Source: Streptomyces asoensis
GTDB lineage: Bacteria > Actinomycetota > Actinomycetes > Streptomycetales > Streptomycetaceae
Direction of reading: 5' to 3'
Length of the DNA: 64,000 nt
NCBI RefSeq assembly: GCF_013085465.1
Contig: NZ_CP049838.1
Coordinates: 7,502,001 to 7,566,000, forward strand
Shown piece after piece: positions 51,546 through 62,734 of this stretch; position 1 is the stretch's first letter; each line of letters begins with the position of its first letter. The notes under the pieces were generated by a model. That model ran no database searches. It had not been told where the DNA came from and saw nothing but the letters and a program-made list of their open reading frames with translations. Position numbers and translations under genes: made by a program.

Positions 51546-51564
51546 CTAACTTAGCCTGACCTTA
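51546..51564. promoter_or_regulatory. iron box (DmdR/DtxR-type) upstream of acnA
   Basis: CTAACTTAGCCTGACCTTA matches 14 of 19 positions of the DtxR/IdeR consensus TTAGGTTAGCCTAACCTAA. It lies 68-86 bp before the aconitase start. Iron control of an Fe-S enzyme is biologically sensible. Confidence 0.6.
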
Positions 51565-51565
51565 G

Positions 51566-54346
<2,781 letters not shown>

Positions 54347-54353
54347 CCGATCG

Positions 54354-54432
54354 GGCAAGCGGTTCCGCAACCGATCCCGGCAAGCGGTTCCGCAACCGAT
54401 CGAGCAGCGGTTCGGCAAGCAGTACGGCAAGG
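54354..54432. repeat. direct repeats with internal hairpins after acnA
   Basis: A 23-bp unit (GGCAAGCGGTTCCGCAACCG plus ATC) occurs at 54354-54376 and 54379-54401, followed by decayed copies. Each holds CGGTT-CCGC-AACCG, a small stem-loop. The array sits between the acnA stop and the terminator. Confidence 0.9.
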
Positions 54433-54436
54433 CAAT

Positions 54437-54474
54437 GGAGGGCCGCATCCCCGTCGGCGGGGGTGCGGCCCTCC
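54437..54474. terminator. strong terminator hairpin after acnA
   Basis: GGAGGGCCGCATCCCC pairs with GGGGGTGCGGCCCTCC (16 bp, one G-T pair) around GTCGGC. No U tract. Confidence 0.85.
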
Positions 54475-54711
54475 GCCGTGCCGCCCGGACGCCGGACCTC
54501 GTGGCCGACCAGTGCCGATGCCCCTTTGGGCCGCGGCGGTCGGCGGGCAGTCGGCAGCCCCCGGGCAGGCCCTCGGCAGGCCTGCCCGGGGCCTGGGACC
54601 GAAAGCCGTGCGCCGCCACGGATCGGCACAGAGGGAAAGAACCCCGGTTCGCACGGCTTCGGCTCAGTCGGAACACAGGGTTCCCTCAGTCAACCGGGAC
54701 AGGATCAGGAC

Positions 54712-55437
54712 ATGGCTGGCATCTCCGGTACCCGAAGCGGACGGGTCCGCGTTCTGATCGTCGACGACGAGCCCGCGCTCACCGAAGTGCTCTCCGTGGC
54801 CGTCACCGAGGCGGGCTGGCGCCCCTACCCGGCCGCCGACGGACACAGCGCGCTCAGGATCGCGCGCGGCTGCGCCCCGCACGCCGTCGTCCTCGACGGC
54901 ATGCTGCCCGACCTCGACGGCATCCAGGTGCTGCGCCGTCTGCGCTACGAGAACCCCGAGCTGCCCATCCTCATGCTCACCGCCCGCGACGCCCTGGAGT
55001 TCCGCATCGACGGGTTGGCGAACGGGGCCGACGACTACGTCACGAAACCGTTCTCACTGGAGGAGGTCGTGCTGCGCCTGCGCGGGCTGCTGCGCCGGTC
55101 CGGTGCCGAACGGACCCGCACCGACGACTCCGTACGCGTCCTCGGCGACCTGGTGCTGACCGGCGAGTCCCGTGAGGTGCACCGGGACGGTTCGCGGATC
55201 ACCCTGACCGCCAAGGAGTTCGAACTGCTCAGCCTGCTGATGGAGCACCCGCGGCAGGTCCTGAGCAAGACACAGATCCTCGACCACGTCTGGACCAGCA
55301 CCTTCGACGGCGGCGGAAACCTTGTCGAGGTGTACATCTCGAGCCTGCGCCGCAAGCTCGACCGTGGCCGCCCACCCATGATCCACACCGTGCGCGGGCT
55401 GGGATACGCCATCAGGCCGGTGGAGGACGGAAGATGA
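54712..55437 (+). CDS. OmpR/PhoB family response regulator
   Basis: The 241-residue protein has a receiver domain (VRVLIVDDEPALTEVLSVAV, phosphoacceptor Asp in AVVLDGMLPDLDG near residue 60, LMLTAR and DDYVTKPFSLEEV near 107-119) and a winged-helix DNA-binding domain (ITLTAKEFELLSLLMEHPRQVLSKTQILDHVW, VYISSLRRKLD, HTVRGLGYAIR). Its ATG has a weak AGGA site. It overlaps the sensor kinase gene (ATGA), and the pair forms a complete two-component system whose signal is unknown. Confidence 0.93.
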   Translation: MAGISGTRSGRVRVLIVDDEPALTEVLSVAVTEAGWRPYPAADGHSALRIARGCAPHAVVLDGMLPDLDGIQVLRRLRYENPELPILMLTARDALEFRIDGLANGADDYVTKPFSLEEVVLRLRGLLRRSGAERTRTDDSVRVLGDLVLTGESREVHRDGSRITLTAKEFELLSLLMEHPRQVLSKTQILDHVWTSTFDGGGNLVEVYISSLRRKLDRGRPPMIHTVRGLGYAIRPVEDGR

Positions 55438-57080
55438 GGACTCGTCCGAGTAACGTCCGCCCGCAGGGTGCCGGTTCGAGGGATGCCCGTCCGGCCGACG
55501 TCCGTCCAGCCGATGCCGGCCCTGGGTATGTCCGTCCTGGGGGTGTCCGACGGTGGGATTTCCGTAGGGCGGATGCCCGTCCGCGGGGTGGTTCCCTGCG
55601 CACCCGTCTCCTGGTCTTCATCAGCGTCGTACTCGTCGCCGTGTGCGCGGTGATGGCACTCACCACCGTTTTCGCCCAGCGTGCCTACCTGCTGGGCAAC
55701 CTGGACGACCGGGTCACCAACGCCGCGGAACGCAGCCTGGGCGGTGCCTCCCTCCACCCGGACCTGACGCAGGACCTCACCTTTCTCAACGAGAGCGGCC
55801 ATCCGGCCGGGATGCTCGCCGCCCGTCTGGGCGCGGACGGCACCGTCCTCGCGGCGGCGACGGTGGGCCAGGACGCTCCGCCGCAGAACCTGTCGGCAAC
55901 CCAGATCGCGTCCCTGAAAGGCATCGAGGCCGACGGCGGTCTGCACACCAGGACGGTCCCCGGCCTGGGCACCTACCGCTTCACCGCGCTCGGCAACAAC
56001 GGTGTACGCGTTCTCACCGGACTCCCGATGGACGACGTCCAGGACATGATCGGCGGCCTGGTGGTCGTGGAGGCGGTCGTCGCCGCGGCGGGCCTGACGG
56101 TGGCCGGCTGTGTCTGCGCGGTGGTCATCCGACGTCAGCTGCGTCCCCTCGGCAGGGTCGCCGCCACCGCCGTCGAGGTCTCGCACGCCCCGCTCTGCCG
56201 CGGGGAGGTAACCGGTCTCACCCGGGTTCCCGAACGGGACACCGACCCCGGCAGCGAGGCAGGTCAGGTGGGCGCCGCCCTGAATCGCATGATCGACCAT
56301 GTGGAGTCCTCGCTCGCCGAACGCCAGCGCAGCGAGGAGCGGATGCGCCGCAGCGAGGAACGCATGCGCCGCTTCCTGGCCGACGCCAGCCACGAACTGC
56401 GCACCCCTCTCGCCTCCATCGCCGGATACGCGGAGCTGATGAACCGGGGAACGGACCGCATCGAACCGGGACTGGCCTGGCGCCGGGTGACGGCCGAGTC
56501 GGCGCGGATGACGGGCCTGGTGGAGGACCTGCTGCTGCTCGCCCGGCTGGACGAGGGCAGACCGCTGCAATCTGCCGAGGTGGACCTCGCGGCGCTCGTC
56601 GCCGAGGCGGTGTGGGACGCCCGGGCCGCGGGCAGCGGCCACGACTGGCAACTGGAGCTGTGCCTCGACGAGGCGCCCCTGGTCCTCGGCGACGAGGCAC
56701 GCCTCCACCAGGTGGTCGCCAACCTGTTGGCCAACGCACGTGTGCACACACCCGTTGGCACGAGTGTCGTGGCCGTGGTGGAGGCAGGACGGGGGATGTG
56801 CGCGGTGCGCGTCCGGGACGACGGCCCAGGCATCCCGCCCGACCTCCTCCCGACGGTCTTCGAACGCTTCACCCGCGCCGACGCCTCCCGGGCCCGTGCC
56901 ACCGCCGGCAGCGGCGCCGGCCTCGGCCTCGCCATCGTCGCGGCGATCACGGCGGCCCATGGCGGTCACATCGACGTGCACAGCGAACCGGGCCGCACGG
57001 AGTTCACGGTGGAGCTGCCGCTCACGGGGGATACCGGCGCGGACACGCTGACCTGGAGTCCACGGGTGTCGGTGCGATGA
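55434..57080 (+). CDS. sensor histidine kinase
   Basis: The 548-residue membrane kinase has a first helix near 59-80 (LLVFISVVLVAVCAVMAL), an extracytoplasmic sensor of about 120 residues, and a second helix near 204-225 (GGLVVVEAVVAAAGLTVAGCV). A HAMP-like linker follows, then HisKA with DASHELRTPLASIAGYAEL (His about 320) and HATPase_c with NLLANARVHTP, VRDDGPGIPPDLL and GSGAGLGLAIVAAITAAHGG. Unusual: residues 2-55 are an Arg/Pro/Asp-rich stretch made of short degenerate repeats (DVRPAD, YVRPGGV), apparently added upstream of the normal start near RTRLLVF. Confidence 0.92.
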   Translation: MRTRPSNVRPQGAGSRDARPADVRPADAGPGYVRPGGVRRWDFRRADARPRGGSLRTRLLVFISVVLVAVCAVMALTTVFAQRAYLLGNLDDRVTNAAERSLGGASLHPDLTQDLTFLNESGHPAGMLAARLGADGTVLAAATVGQDAPPQNLSATQIASLKGIEADGGLHTRTVPGLGTYRFTALGNNGVRVLTGLPMDDVQDMIGGLVVVEAVVAAAGLTVAGCVCAVVIRRQLRPLGRVAATAVEVSHAPLCRGEVTGLTRVPERDTDPGSEAGQVGAALNRMIDHVESSLAERQRSEERMRRSEERMRRFLADASHELRTPLASIAGYAELMNRGTDRIEPGLAWRRVTAESARMTGLVEDLLLLARLDEGRPLQSAEVDLAALVAEAVWDARAAGSGHDWQLELCLDEAPLVLGDEARLHQVVANLLANARVHTPVGTSVVAVVEAGRGMCAVRVRDDGPGIPPDLLPTVFERFTRADASRARATAGSGAGLGLAIVAAITAAHGGHIDVHSEPGRTEFTVELPLTGDTGADTLTWSPRVSVR

Positions 57081-57485
57081 GCTGACGCGCCGCCGAGGTG
57101 CCCGAGCCGGCGAGCCCCGCCGCACCACGCTGGGACTTCACTCAGCCCGATCACCGCGCACAGCCGAGCCGTTCCACTCGGCCGCCTCGATCCGCTTGCT
57201 CCGGCAGGTACCGATCAGACGCCAGGAAACCGCTGTCCACGACGATGCTGATGCGACGACATCGGCCCCATCGAACGTCCCGTCGGGCCACCGCAGCGGG
57301 TCGCATCAGGAACACGGGCGAAGCGCCGGCCTGCCATGTTCCAGTCGGCAACCTGCCCGACGAGCCGTCGAGTCCACGTGATCCAGAAGCCGCCTCTTCA
57401 GTTTTCCCTCAGTTTTCGCACCCAAAGTCGTCCCCGGCCCGGCACTCCGCCACGGACGTGCCAACGACGAAGGGAGCCAGCCGAG
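57081..57485. other. no gene; promoter region of the DUF3500 gene
   Basis: About 400 bp between the kinase stop and the next gene. Open frames here have no ribosome site. The AT-richer tract around 57395-57425 (CAGTTTTCCCTCAGTTTTC) is the likeliest promoter region. Confidence 0.45.
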
Positions 57486-58826
57486 ATGACCGATTCCACC
57501 ACCGGGGAACCGGAACCGCAGGCGCAACCGCAGCCCGAAACCGGTCGACGCTCTCACGCCGGCCGCCGAAACTTCATGCGCAAGGTTTTCCTCGCCAGCG
57601 GCGCCACCGCCGTGGCGACCATGGGCGGGGCCGGAGCCTGGGCCGCGATGGCCGACGATGCCACCGGCTCGGTGGACGCCACCGCCTCCGCCTCCCCGAG
57701 CGGTGGGGCCGGCGGCGGGCCGGGCGGTGGGGCCGGCGGGGCCATGCCGACGGAGGGCATCACGGAGGAGTTCTTCGGTCTCACCACGGACGGCAAGCGG
57801 ATCGAGGACCTGTACACGATCCACTCGCAGAAGGTCGCCACCGCGCCGGTGACCGCCGCTGCCCAGGCCTTCCTCGCCGGGCTGAGCGACAGCGAGAAAT
57901 CCGACGCGCAGTTCGCCATCCACTCGACCGAGTGGCGGCTGTGGAGCAACACGGACGCCTACTCCCGCCAGGGTGTTTCCATCGCGGATCTCTCCGACGA
58001 GAAGAACGCCCTCGGCGAGGCTCTGCTGAAGGCCGCGCTCAGTGCCCAGGGACTGGAAACCACCCAGCTCACCCGGAAGATCAACAAGGCTGCCTGCGAA
58101 GCCATCAACAGCACGCAGTACGCCGAGGCGTACTACTGGACGATCATGGGCACGCCCTCCGCCACCGAGCCCTGGGGTTTCCAGTTCGACGGCCACCACC
58201 TGGTCGTCAACTACTTCGTCCTCGGCGACCAGGTGGTCATGAGCCCGTGTTTCTGGGGTTGTGAGCCGACCTCGATGGAGATCGACGGCACGAAGACCGA
58301 GGTGATGCAGGAGGAGATCGAGGCGGCGCTCGCGGTCGTCAACTCCCTCGACTCCACCCAGCAGTCGACGGCGATCCTCAAGTCCGAGAAGGACAACGAC
58401 GAGATCACCGCCGGCGCCTTCACCGACAACGCGGTCGTCGAGTACAAGGGCATCCTCGCCACCCGCCTCACCGCCGCCCAGCGCAAGCTGCTGTTCACGC
58501 TGATCGACCGTTTCGTGGGCAAGGCCAAGGACGACGTCGCCAAGGTCCAGATGGCCGAGATCAGGAAACATCTCGCCGAGACCTACTTCGCCTGGATGGG
58601 GGGTACGGCCGCCGAATCCGCTTTCTACTGCCGTATCCAGAGCCCGGTCATCTGGATCGAGGTCGACTGCCAGTCGCCGTTCGCGTTCGGCTCGCTCTAC
58701 GGCGAGACCAACGGCGGGGCCCCGACTCAGCAGCATCTGCACTGTGTGGTCCGCACACCCAACGGCAACGACTACGGCAAGGAGCTTCTGCGCCGGCACC
58801 TCGAGACGTCGCCGCACCACCACTGA
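57486..58826 (+). CDS. Tat-exported DUF3500 domain protein
   Basis: The 446-residue product starts at ATG 57486, 9 nt after AAGGGAG. A twin-arginine signal (RRNFMRKVFLASGATAVATMGGAGAWAAMA, about 22-58) precedes a Gly/Ala/Ser linker. The DUF3500 domain spans about 85-440, with EEFFGLTTDGKRIEDLY, STEWRLWSN, WGFQFDGHHLVVNYFVLGDQVVMSPCFWGCEP and the C-terminal His-rich QHLHCVVRTPNGNDYG. The many conserved His/Asp/Glu suggest metal or ligand binding outside the cell. Tat export implies folding, perhaps with cofactor, before export. Function unknown. Confidence 0.85.
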   Translation: MTDSTTGEPEPQAQPQPETGRRSHAGRRNFMRKVFLASGATAVATMGGAGAWAAMADDATGSVDATASASPSGGAGGGPGGGAGGAMPTEGITEEFFGLTTDGKRIEDLYTIHSQKVATAPVTAAAQAFLAGLSDSEKSDAQFAIHSTEWRLWSNTDAYSRQGVSIADLSDEKNALGEALLKAALSAQGLETTQLTRKINKAACEAINSTQYAEAYYWTIMGTPSATEPWGFQFDGHHLVVNYFVLGDQVVMSPCFWGCEPTSMEIDGTKTEVMQEEIEAALAVVNSLDSTQQSTAILKSEKDNDEITAGAFTDNAVVEYKGILATRLTAAQRKLLFTLIDRFVGKAKDDVAKVQMAEIRKHLAETYFAWMGGTAAESAFYCRIQSPVIWIEVDCQSPFAFGSLYGETNGGAPTQQHLHCVVRTPNGNDYGKELLRRHLETSPHHH

Positions 58827-58905
58827 CAGCCGACGTTTCGCAGGAGCGCCGTACGTGCCCGTTTACAAGTGGGCCGTACGGCGCTACCTTCCGCCACAGG
58901 TGAAG

Positions 58906-58919
58906 TGGGAGCGCTCCCA
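58906..58919. promoter_or_regulatory. CebR operator before the LPMO gene
   Basis: TGGGAGCGCTCCCA is the perfect 14-bp palindrome bound by the cellobiose/cellotriose-responsive LacI-family repressor CebR of Streptomyces. It lies about 135 bp upstream of the LPMO start. A weaker GGGAGGCTCCC at 58965-58975 may be a secondary site. Confidence 0.9.
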
Positions 58920-59053
58920 TATCTGCTCGCGTCCGGCGGACCGGAACCTGTCGGGCTCGGGTCCGGGAGGCTCCCACTTCACGCCCCCACACCCGCATCC
59001 GCAGTGCACCCCATGCACGCACGGTCCGTACACGGAAGGCGGACTCATTTGCC

Positions 59054-60130
59054 ATGCAATCTGTCATGATCACGTCAGACTCGAGGCCAAGGTTACGCAC
59101 CCGGGCCCTCCTCCTCGTCCTCCTCGCCCTGCTGGCCACCGTCCCCGCCCTGGGCCTGATCGTCACGACCGGCGGCAAGGCCGAGGCTCACGGCACCCCC
59201 ATGAAACCCGGCAGTCGCACTTTCCTGTGCTGGCAGGACGGGCTCACCGACACCGGTGAGATCAAGCCGATCAACCCCGCCTGCAAGAACGCGCAGCAGG
59301 TAAGCGGTACCACGCCGTTCTACAACTGGTTCTCGGTGCTGCGTTCCGACGGGGCAGGCCGCACCCGCGGCTTCGTGCCGGACGGCCAGTTGTGCAGCGG
59401 CGGCAACGCCAACTTCACCGGTTTCAACGCGGCCCGCAGCGACTGGCCGCTCACCCATCTCACCTCGGGCGCGAGCGTCGACTTCTCCTACAACGCCTGG
59501 GCGGCACACCCGGGTTGGTTCTACGTCTATGTCACAAAGGACGGCTTCGACCCGACCCAGACCCTCACCTGGGACGCGATGGAGAGCCAGCCCTTCCTCT
59601 CCGTCGACCACCCGCCGCTCAACGGCAGTCCGGGCACGGTCGAGGCCAACTACTCCTGGACCGGCCAACTCCCGGCGAACAAGTCCGGCCGGCACATCAT
59701 CTACATGGTCTGGCAGCGCTCGGACAGTGCCGAGACCTTCTACTCCTGCTCCGACGTCGTCTTCGACGGCGGAAACGGCGAGGTAACCGGCATCCATGAA
59801 CCGGGCAACCCGACCGAGCCCGTTCCCGGTACCTGCACCGCCACTCGGCGGACCACCAACAGCTGGACGGGCGGCTACCAGTCCGAGGTGACCGTCACCA
59901 ACTCCGGCGACGTTCCGATGCTCGGCTGGATGGTCGACTGGACGCTGCCCAGCGGCCAGTCGGTGGCCAGTCTGTGGAGCGGCAACGCGACGTACAACGG
60001 GCAGGCGGTGATGGTCCACAACGCCGACTGGAACGGCTCGTTGAGTCCGGGCCAGAGTACGACGTTCGGATACGTCGTCTCCGGTTCGGGCGGCGACAGC
60101 GCCACGAGCCTTCCATGCAGGGTCGGCTGA
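59054..60130 (+). CDS. lytic polysaccharide monooxygenase AA10 with CBM2
   Basis: The 358-residue secreted copper enzyme is predicted to cleave crystalline cellulose oxidatively. The signal peptide (residues 1-45) ends AEA, leaving His46 (HGTPMKPGSR) as the mature N terminus and first copper ligand; the second His is in YNAWAAHPGWFY (about 151). The AA10 domain is about 46-245 with disulfide cysteines (FLCWQDG, NPACKNA, LCSGGNA). After a PGNPTEPVPG linker comes a family 2 carbohydrate-binding module (about 257-358: CTATRRTTNSWTGGYQSEVTV, WTLPSGQSV, NADWNGSLSPGQS) typical of cellulose-active forms. A CebR box upstream supports cellobiose induction. Confidence 0.93.
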   Translation: MQSVMITSDSRPRLRTRALLLVLLALLATVPALGLIVTTGGKAEAHGTPMKPGSRTFLCWQDGLTDTGEIKPINPACKNAQQVSGTTPFYNWFSVLRSDGAGRTRGFVPDGQLCSGGNANFTGFNAARSDWPLTHLTSGASVDFSYNAWAAHPGWFYVYVTKDGFDPTQTLTWDAMESQPFLSVDHPPLNGSPGTVEANYSWTGQLPANKSGRHIIYMVWQRSDSAETFYSCSDVVFDGGNGEVTGIHEPGNPTEPVPGTCTATRRTTNSWTGGYQSEVTVTNSGDVPMLGWMVDWTLPSGQSVASLWSGNATYNGQAVMVHNADWNGSLSPGQSTTFGYVVSGSGGDSATSLPCRVG

Positions 60131-60227
60131 GCAAGAGCAGCTCAGGGCGGGCCTGCCCCAAGGGGGGGGAGAGGGGCGGTCCGGGGAGTCCCCGCCCGGA
60201 CGGTGCCACGGGCAGGGATCGCGGTGC

Positions 60228-60239
60228 GACAACGTTGTC
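60228..60239. promoter_or_regulatory. LacI-type palindrome GACAACGTTGTC
   Basis: A perfect 12-bp palindrome of the kind used by LacI-family sugar repressors lies between the convergent ends of the LPMO and esterase transcripts, where no promoter is needed for a known gene. Around it (60130-60477) I see only GC-rich hairpins and a small minus-strand ORF. Confidence 0.5.
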
Positions 60240-60267
60240 TCAACGTCGCGTGGACGACCCTACCGGG

Positions 60268-60465
60268 TCAACGCGTGTAGGAGCCAACCGAGTTGGATAC
60301 GGGTTGGCCGGGAAGCGCCGGCCGTCGCCCAGGTACCCGCGTACATTTCTCGCCGCGGGGGAGATGCGTGATCGCCTCGGTCCGACACTCGTAGAGCACC
60401 ACTCCGCAGGGGCGCCGGCATTCCGGCGTCCTGCACAGCCCCCGGCCCTCGCGGGCGGTGGTCAC
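60268..60465 (-). CDS. small Cys-rich ORF downstream of the esterase
   Basis: GTG 60465 lies 12 bp after the esterase stop with GAGG about 10 nt upstream. The 65-residue product has four cysteines in its first 41 residues (LCRTPECRRPCGVVLYECR, then EKC) and a basic C terminus, resembling a zinc ribbon. There is no similarity I can name. It may be a real small protein read through from the esterase transcript, or chance. Confidence 0.3.
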   Translation of the reverse strand: MTTAREGRGLCRTPECRRPCGVVLYECRTEAITHLPRGEKCTRVPGRRPALPGQPVSNSVGSYTR

Positions 60466-60477
60466 GTGATGTGGACC

Positions 60478-61470
60478 TCAGCCGGTCAACGTCGATGCCA
60501 GCCAGTGGAGTTGGCGTGCCACCTGCTCTCCCTCGCCGCCCTCGTGCCCGTTGAACGGATACGCGTACATCTCCCTCCGGGGATCGGCGCCACCGCTCAG
60601 CTCCCCGTACCGGTTGAACGCGGCGTACGCCCCGCTCGGCGGGCAGACCGTGTCGCGCAGGCCGGTGCCGAAGTGGGCGGGGGCCTGGGCGCGGCGGGCG
60701 AAGGAGACACCTTCCACGTAGGAGAGCGTGCGGTATGCGGTTTCTTCGATTCCGCGGTGGACGGAGAGGTAGGTGGCGATCTCGCCGTACGGACCTGTGT
60801 CGGTGAGGTCCAGGGCGCGCCGGATCCCGCACAGGAGCGGGGCCGTGACCAGGACGGCGGCCAGATCGGGGAGCAGGCCCGCGACAGCGAGGGCGAGTCC
60901 GCCGCCCTGGCTGTTGCCGACGGCGACCGTGCGGGCGGAGTCGACGCCGGGTAGCGCCCGAGCCGCCGTCACCGCTCGTACCGCGTCCGTGATCAGACGG
61001 CGGTAGTGGTAGTCATGCGGGGAGCGAAGGCCGCGAACGGCCGGACCCGGGCCGCCAGGCGCGGTGGCGTGCGGGTCGGGGGTGGCGCCCCCGTTGCCGT
61101 ACTGGTCGCCCTGGCCGCGGTTGTCCATCAGTAGGTGGGCATAACCGGCGTTCACCCAGGTCAGGCGCTCGTGGGGGAGACCGCGGCCACGTCCGTAGCC
61201 GACGTATTCGACAACCACCGGAAGCGGTTCCCGAGCGCCCGCCGGCAGGCTGAACCAGGCGCGCACCGGATCCCCCGCGAAGCCCCGGAACGTCACGTCC
61301 CAGGTGTTCGTGAGGCGGAGACCGTTGTCGACGGGGTGCACCGACACGAGCGGGGCCGGCTGCCCGGCCTCCTTCAGGGTGGCCCTCCAGAACGCGTCGA
61401 AGTCGTCGGGCTCGTCGGGCTCGGGGCGGTGTCGTTCCAGCTCCGGCAGCGGCAGGTCGAACGCGGGCAC
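60478..61470 (-). CDS. acetylxylan esterase / cephalosporin-C deacetylase family (CE7)
   Basis: The 330-residue alpha/beta hydrolase removes acetyl groups from xylo-oligosaccharides. GTG 61470 (PAFDLPLPELERHRP) with GAGGTG upstream gives the normal family length. Signatures: ELERHRPEPDEPDDFDAFW, the RGQG motif (LLMDNRGQGDQ, about 117-127), nucleophile GNSQGGG (Ser about 185), GLRDTVCPPSGAYAAFN (catalytic Asp about 270) and NGHEGG (His about 300). There is no signal peptide, so it acts in the cytoplasm on imported oligosaccharides. It is divergent from a sugar ABC transporter, forming a xylan-use locus. Confidence 0.92.
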   Translation of the reverse strand: MPAFDLPLPELERHRPEPDEPDDFDAFWRATLKEAGQPAPLVSVHPVDNGLRLTNTWDVTFRGFAGDPVRAWFSLPAGAREPLPVVVEYVGYGRGRGLPHERLTWVNAGYAHLLMDNRGQGDQYGNGGATPDPHATAPGGPGPAVRGLRSPHDYHYRRLITDAVRAVTAARALPGVDSARTVAVGNSQGGGLALAVAGLLPDLAAVLVTAPLLCGIRRALDLTDTGPYGEIATYLSVHRGIEETAYRTLSYVEGVSFARRAQAPAHFGTGLRDTVCPPSGAYAAFNRYGELSGGADPRREMYAYPFNGHEGGEGEQVARQLHWLASTLTG

Positions 61471-61623
61471 GGGGGCACCTCGCAGGGGTTGTGGGCGATC
61501 GATCGTTGCGTAGGTCAGCCAGAAATTTGCGGTGGACGGTAGCACTCAACTTCCCGGTTCTACCCCGCCGGTGACGGAATCCAACGCCATGCGCCGTCCC
61601 ACCAGTCCGCGGTGCAGCACCCA

Positions 61624-61688
61624 TTGACAGCGCTTTCCGTGAGCCCTTACGTTGCCGCAGAGTTACCGGTAAGGGCACGAAAGTTTCG
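61624..61688 (+). promoter_or_regulatory. promoter and operators of the sugar ABC transporter operon
   Basis: TTGACA (61624-61629) and TACGTT (61648-61653), 18 bp apart, form a good vegetative promoter. Just downstream are the palindrome TTACCGGTAA (61663-61672) and CGAAAGTTTCG (61678-61688), the reverse complement of CGAAACTTTCG, the motif known from Streptomyces xylanase promoters. GCCCTTAC (61643-61650) and GTAAGGGC (61669-61676) add an 8-bp inverted repeat. The arrangement suits repression from sites overlapping the transcription start. Confidence 0.7.
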
Positions 61689-61741
61689 AGATCACGCGCT
61701 GCGAATCGAGCGTTTCGAAGAACGCCCCGGGAGGCCCGAGC

Positions 61742-62734
61742 ATGAGCACCTCCACCACATCGGCCCCACCCCCAGGAACCCAGGACCCGCCGCCCAAGAC
61801 CCGGCACGGTCCCGCGCATCCGGTCGCCGCGCGCCGCGGCTGGCGGCGGGCGCTGCGCCGGGACTGGCAGCTGTACTCGCTGGCCGTGCTGCCGCTGCTG
61901 TTCTTCCTGGTCTTCCGTTACCTGCCGATGATCGGCAACGTGATCGCGTTCCGCCGCTTCGAACCGGGCGGTTCGATCCTGGGGGAGCAGTGGGTGGGGC
62001 TGCGCTATGTGCGGATGTTCCTGACCGACCCCACCTTCTGGCAGGTCTTCCGCAACACCCTGTGGCTCGGCGGACTGACGCTCGTGTTCTGTTTCCCCAT
62101 CCCGATCGTCCTGGCACTGCTGCTCAACGAGGTGCGCCGACGCTCGCTGAAACGGTTCGTGCAATCGGTTTCGTACCTTCCGCACTTCCTGTCGATCGTG
62201 ATCGTCGCGGGCATCACCATGCAGATGCTGGCCACGGACGGCCCGGTCAACCATGTGCTCGACTGGTTCGGCCACGATCCGGTCCGGTTCATCCAGGAAC
62301 CCGGCTGGTTCCGCACGATCTACGTCGGCTCGGAGATCTGGCAGACCGCGGGATGGGGCACGATTCTCTACCTCGCCGCGCTCACCACGATCGACGAGGA
62401 CCTCTATGAGGCCGCCCGGATCGACGGTGCGAGCCGCTGGCGGCAGATCTGGCATGTCACCCTGCCCGGTATCCGCCCCACCATGATCACGCTGCTGATC
62501 CTGAACATCGGCACGTTCCTGGCGGTCGGCTTCGAGAAGGTCCTGCTGCTCTACAACCCGCTGACCTACCCGACGGCCGACGTGGTCTCGACCTACCTCT
62601 ACCGGGCCGGCGTCGAGTCCAACAGTTTCAGCTACGCCGCCGCGATCGGTCTGTTCGAAGCGATCATCGGTCTGGTGCTGGTCACCGGCGCGAACCAGCT
62701 GTCGCGCCGCACGGTGGGGACGAGCCTGTGGTGA
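61742..62734 (+). CDS. sugar ABC transporter permease, LplB type
   Basis: The 330-residue membrane protein has a Pro/Thr-rich N-terminal tail and six transmembrane helices starting near 47 (YSLAVLPLLFFLVFRYLPMIG). The EAA coupling loop is YEAARIDGASRWRQIWHVTLPGIRP (about 222-246), and the typical LplB end is FEKVLLLYNPLTYPTADVVSTYLYR. This permease group (with YtcP) imports oligosaccharides, often xylan- or pectin-derived. ATG 61742 follows GGGAGG. The stop overlaps the next permease start. The ATPase is not encoded nearby and is probably a shared MsiK-type ATPase (inference). Confidence 0.92.
   Translation: MSTSTTSAPPPGTQDPPPKTRHGPAHPVAARRGWRRALRRDWQLYSLAVLPLLFFLVFRYLPMIGNVIAFRRFEPGGSILGEQWVGLRYVRMFLTDPTFWQVFRNTLWLGGLTLVFCFPIPIVLALLLNEVRRRSLKRFVQSVSYLPHFLSIVIVAGITMQMLATDGPVNHVLDWFGHDPVRFIQEPGWFRTIYVGSEIWQTAGWGTILYLAALTTIDEDLYEAARIDGASRWRQIWHVTLPGIRPTMITLLILNIGTFLAVGFEKVLLLYNPLTYPTADVVSTYLYRAGVESNSFSYAAAIGLFEAIIGLVLVTGANQLSRRTVGTSLW

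Noticed and set aside
60130..60230. Terminator downstream of the LPMO gene
   Set aside because: Several short GC stems are possible (for example around 60182-60194), but none is long enough to stand out from the GC-rich background.
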